DNA of 5,256 nt from Verrucomicrobiota bacterium. GTDB taxonomy: Bacteria; Verrucomicrobiota; Verrucomicrobiae; Chthoniobacterales; UBA10450. Location of the stretch: positions 1-5,256 of the forward strand of contig QHOZ01000234.1 of NCBI GenBank assembly GCA_003219495.1. Reading direction: 5' to 3'. Below are positions 4,781-5,256 of this stretch, in pieces (position 1 is the stretch's first letter; each line of letters starts with the position of its first letter). Made by a program: the position numbers and the translations under genes. The notes below the pieces were generated by a model that was not told the DNA's origin, searched no databases, and worked only from the letters and a program-made list of their open reading frames with translations.

Positions 4781-5061
4781 TTCGCGTGTTGAATACTCGC
4801 GACCGAATAACCGCTGTTTTTGAGCAGCTGGGTCAGTTTTTTGTCGTCGAGTGTTTGTCCTTCCTTGGTCGTCACGGTGACGAGCTTGTGGTTAAGATCG
4901 ACATTCACCGCTTTGATTTCGGGCTGGGCCTTGAACGTTTTCTCGATTCCAGTCGCGCAGAAACTGCAAACCATTCCATTAACCGTCGCTTTTATCGTGT
5001 CGGCAGAAACGGCCGCCGTGCAAGCGAAGGTGATTCCAATTACGATTAGTTGCTTTTTCAT
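4777..5061 (-). CDS. Secreted HMA-domain metal-binding protein (MerP-like)
   Basis: A 94-residue periplasmic metal carrier. A signal peptide covers about 1-20 (MKKQLIVIGITFACTAAVSA), followed by a single heavy-metal-associated ferredoxin-like domain to the end. The metal site is GMVCSFC at 29-35 (Cys 32 and 35); the later blocks AVNVDLNHKLVTVTTKEG (55-72) and LLKNSGYSV (79-87) are the usual beta-strand and C-terminal helix of HMA domains. MerP binds Hg(II) through GMTCxxC and hands it to MerT; here the next gene is MerT-like with a 4-base overlap, so the same relay is likely. The Val-Cys-Ser-Phe-Cys variant is shared with other periplasmic HMA proteins, so the metal is not settled. The start ATG has GAGGGA (5072-5077) 10 bases upstream, overlapping the stop codon of the preceding gene. 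The family call is firm. Confidence 0.92.
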   Translation of the reverse strand: MKKQLIVIGITFACTAAVSADTIKATVNGMVCSFCATGIEKTFKAQPEIKAVNVDLNHKLVTVTTKEGQTLDDKKLTQLLKNSGYSVASIQHAK

Positions 5062-5071
5062 TTTTATTTTT

Positions 5072-5077
5072 TCCCTC
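5072..5077 (-). promoter_or_regulatory. Ribosome binding site of the HMA gene overlapping the upstream stop codon
   Basis: GAGGGA lies 10 bases before ATG 5061 and shares its first bases with the TGA (5076-5078) of the upstream gene. The 14-bp gap between the genes and this overlap support one transcript for both. Confidence 0.6.
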
Positions 5078-5256
5078 AGAATTGAATTTGCCAGTTGGCC
5101 ATGACGTGGTTGTCGCTGCTGTAGCCGAGTTCGAAGAGATAGGTTTTGTAAAAGAATCGAAGTAGCGGCGTTGCGACGAAGTGATCGTGCTTTGCCGGAT
5201 GATGATCGACCTGGAGCATGATCCAGGTGTTGAGTTGATTGTAATCGGCTAGGTAC
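5076..5256 (-). CDS. C-terminal end of a probable outer-membrane beta-barrel protein (cut by window edge)
   Basis: Only the last 59 residues lie in the window. The piece reads YLADYNQLNTWIMLQVDH and ends FELGYSSDNHVMANWQIQF. Alternating hydrophobic/polar strands separated by short turns and a C-terminal Phe are hallmarks of outer-membrane beta-barrels recognised by the BAM complex. A His cluster, DHHPAKHDH (residues 17-25 of the fragment), stands in a turn between strands and could touch metal. The gene is the upstream member of the operon with the HMA, MerT-like and Cys-rich peptide genes, 14 bp before the HMA start, so an outer-membrane metal-uptake or export channel would fit. The family cannot be fixed from this fragment, and the barrel call rests on pattern, not on a recognised domain. 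Confidence 0.6.
   Translation of the reverse strand, partial: YLADYNQLNTWIMLQVDHHPAKHDHFVATPLLRFFYKTYLFELGYSSDNHVMANWQIQF

Noticed and set aside
1..5256. CRISPR arrays, tRNA or rRNA genes, insertion-sequence ends
   Set aside because: No regularly spaced repeats, cloverleaf or TTCGA-type tRNA arms in context, rRNA-like blocks or transposase sequence were seen.

Overview
The window is a compact bacterial segment, about 5.3 kb and moderately GC-rich. All recognisable genes but one lie on the minus strand, so the main direction of transcription runs from the right end to the left. The wording of the partial methionyl-tRNA synthetase (the variant GADQHGQKVQQ), the inconsistent Shine-Dalgarno use and the Pro/Thr-rich secreted proteins fit a Verrucomicrobia-like soil or freshwater bacterium. 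This is inference from remembered family features, not a database result.

Right part (5256 to about 4192, minus strand): a tightly packed metal-handling operon. It holds the C-terminal end of a probable outer-membrane protein, then a secreted heavy-metal-associated (HMA, MerP-like) protein, a small MerT-like membrane protein that overlaps the HMA gene by ATGA, and a 64-residue exported peptide. That peptide is built from two copies of a C-x9-CCC unit and has the best ribosome binding site in the window. No merA, merB or merR is visible, so the metal is not fixed by the sequence. A hairpin follows the operon.

Middle (4027 to 2183): a single-domain EamA/DMT membrane protein (minus) with a perfect palindrome and a short direct repeat upstream. 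Next come a 51-residue exported Cys-rich, metallothionein-like peptide (the only plus-strand gene) and, diverging from it across about 60 bp, a 360-residue permease of the COG0701/DUF318 (ArsP-like) type with a His/Asp-rich metal-binding-looking loop. Each of the two metal-transport modules therefore has its own small exported Cys-rich peptide.

Left part (2121 to 1): two tandem secreted paralogues sharing an approximately 80-residue C-terminal domain I do not recognise. One has a long Pro/Gln/Thr linker containing an exact-length 50-residue tandem duplication. They are followed by the 5' two fifths or so of metG, cut by the window edge.

The most interesting signal is the pairing of transport genes (HMA plus MerT-like; DUF318 permease) with small exported Cys-rich peptides. 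This suggests an envelope metal-capture or relay system that I cannot match to a described one.
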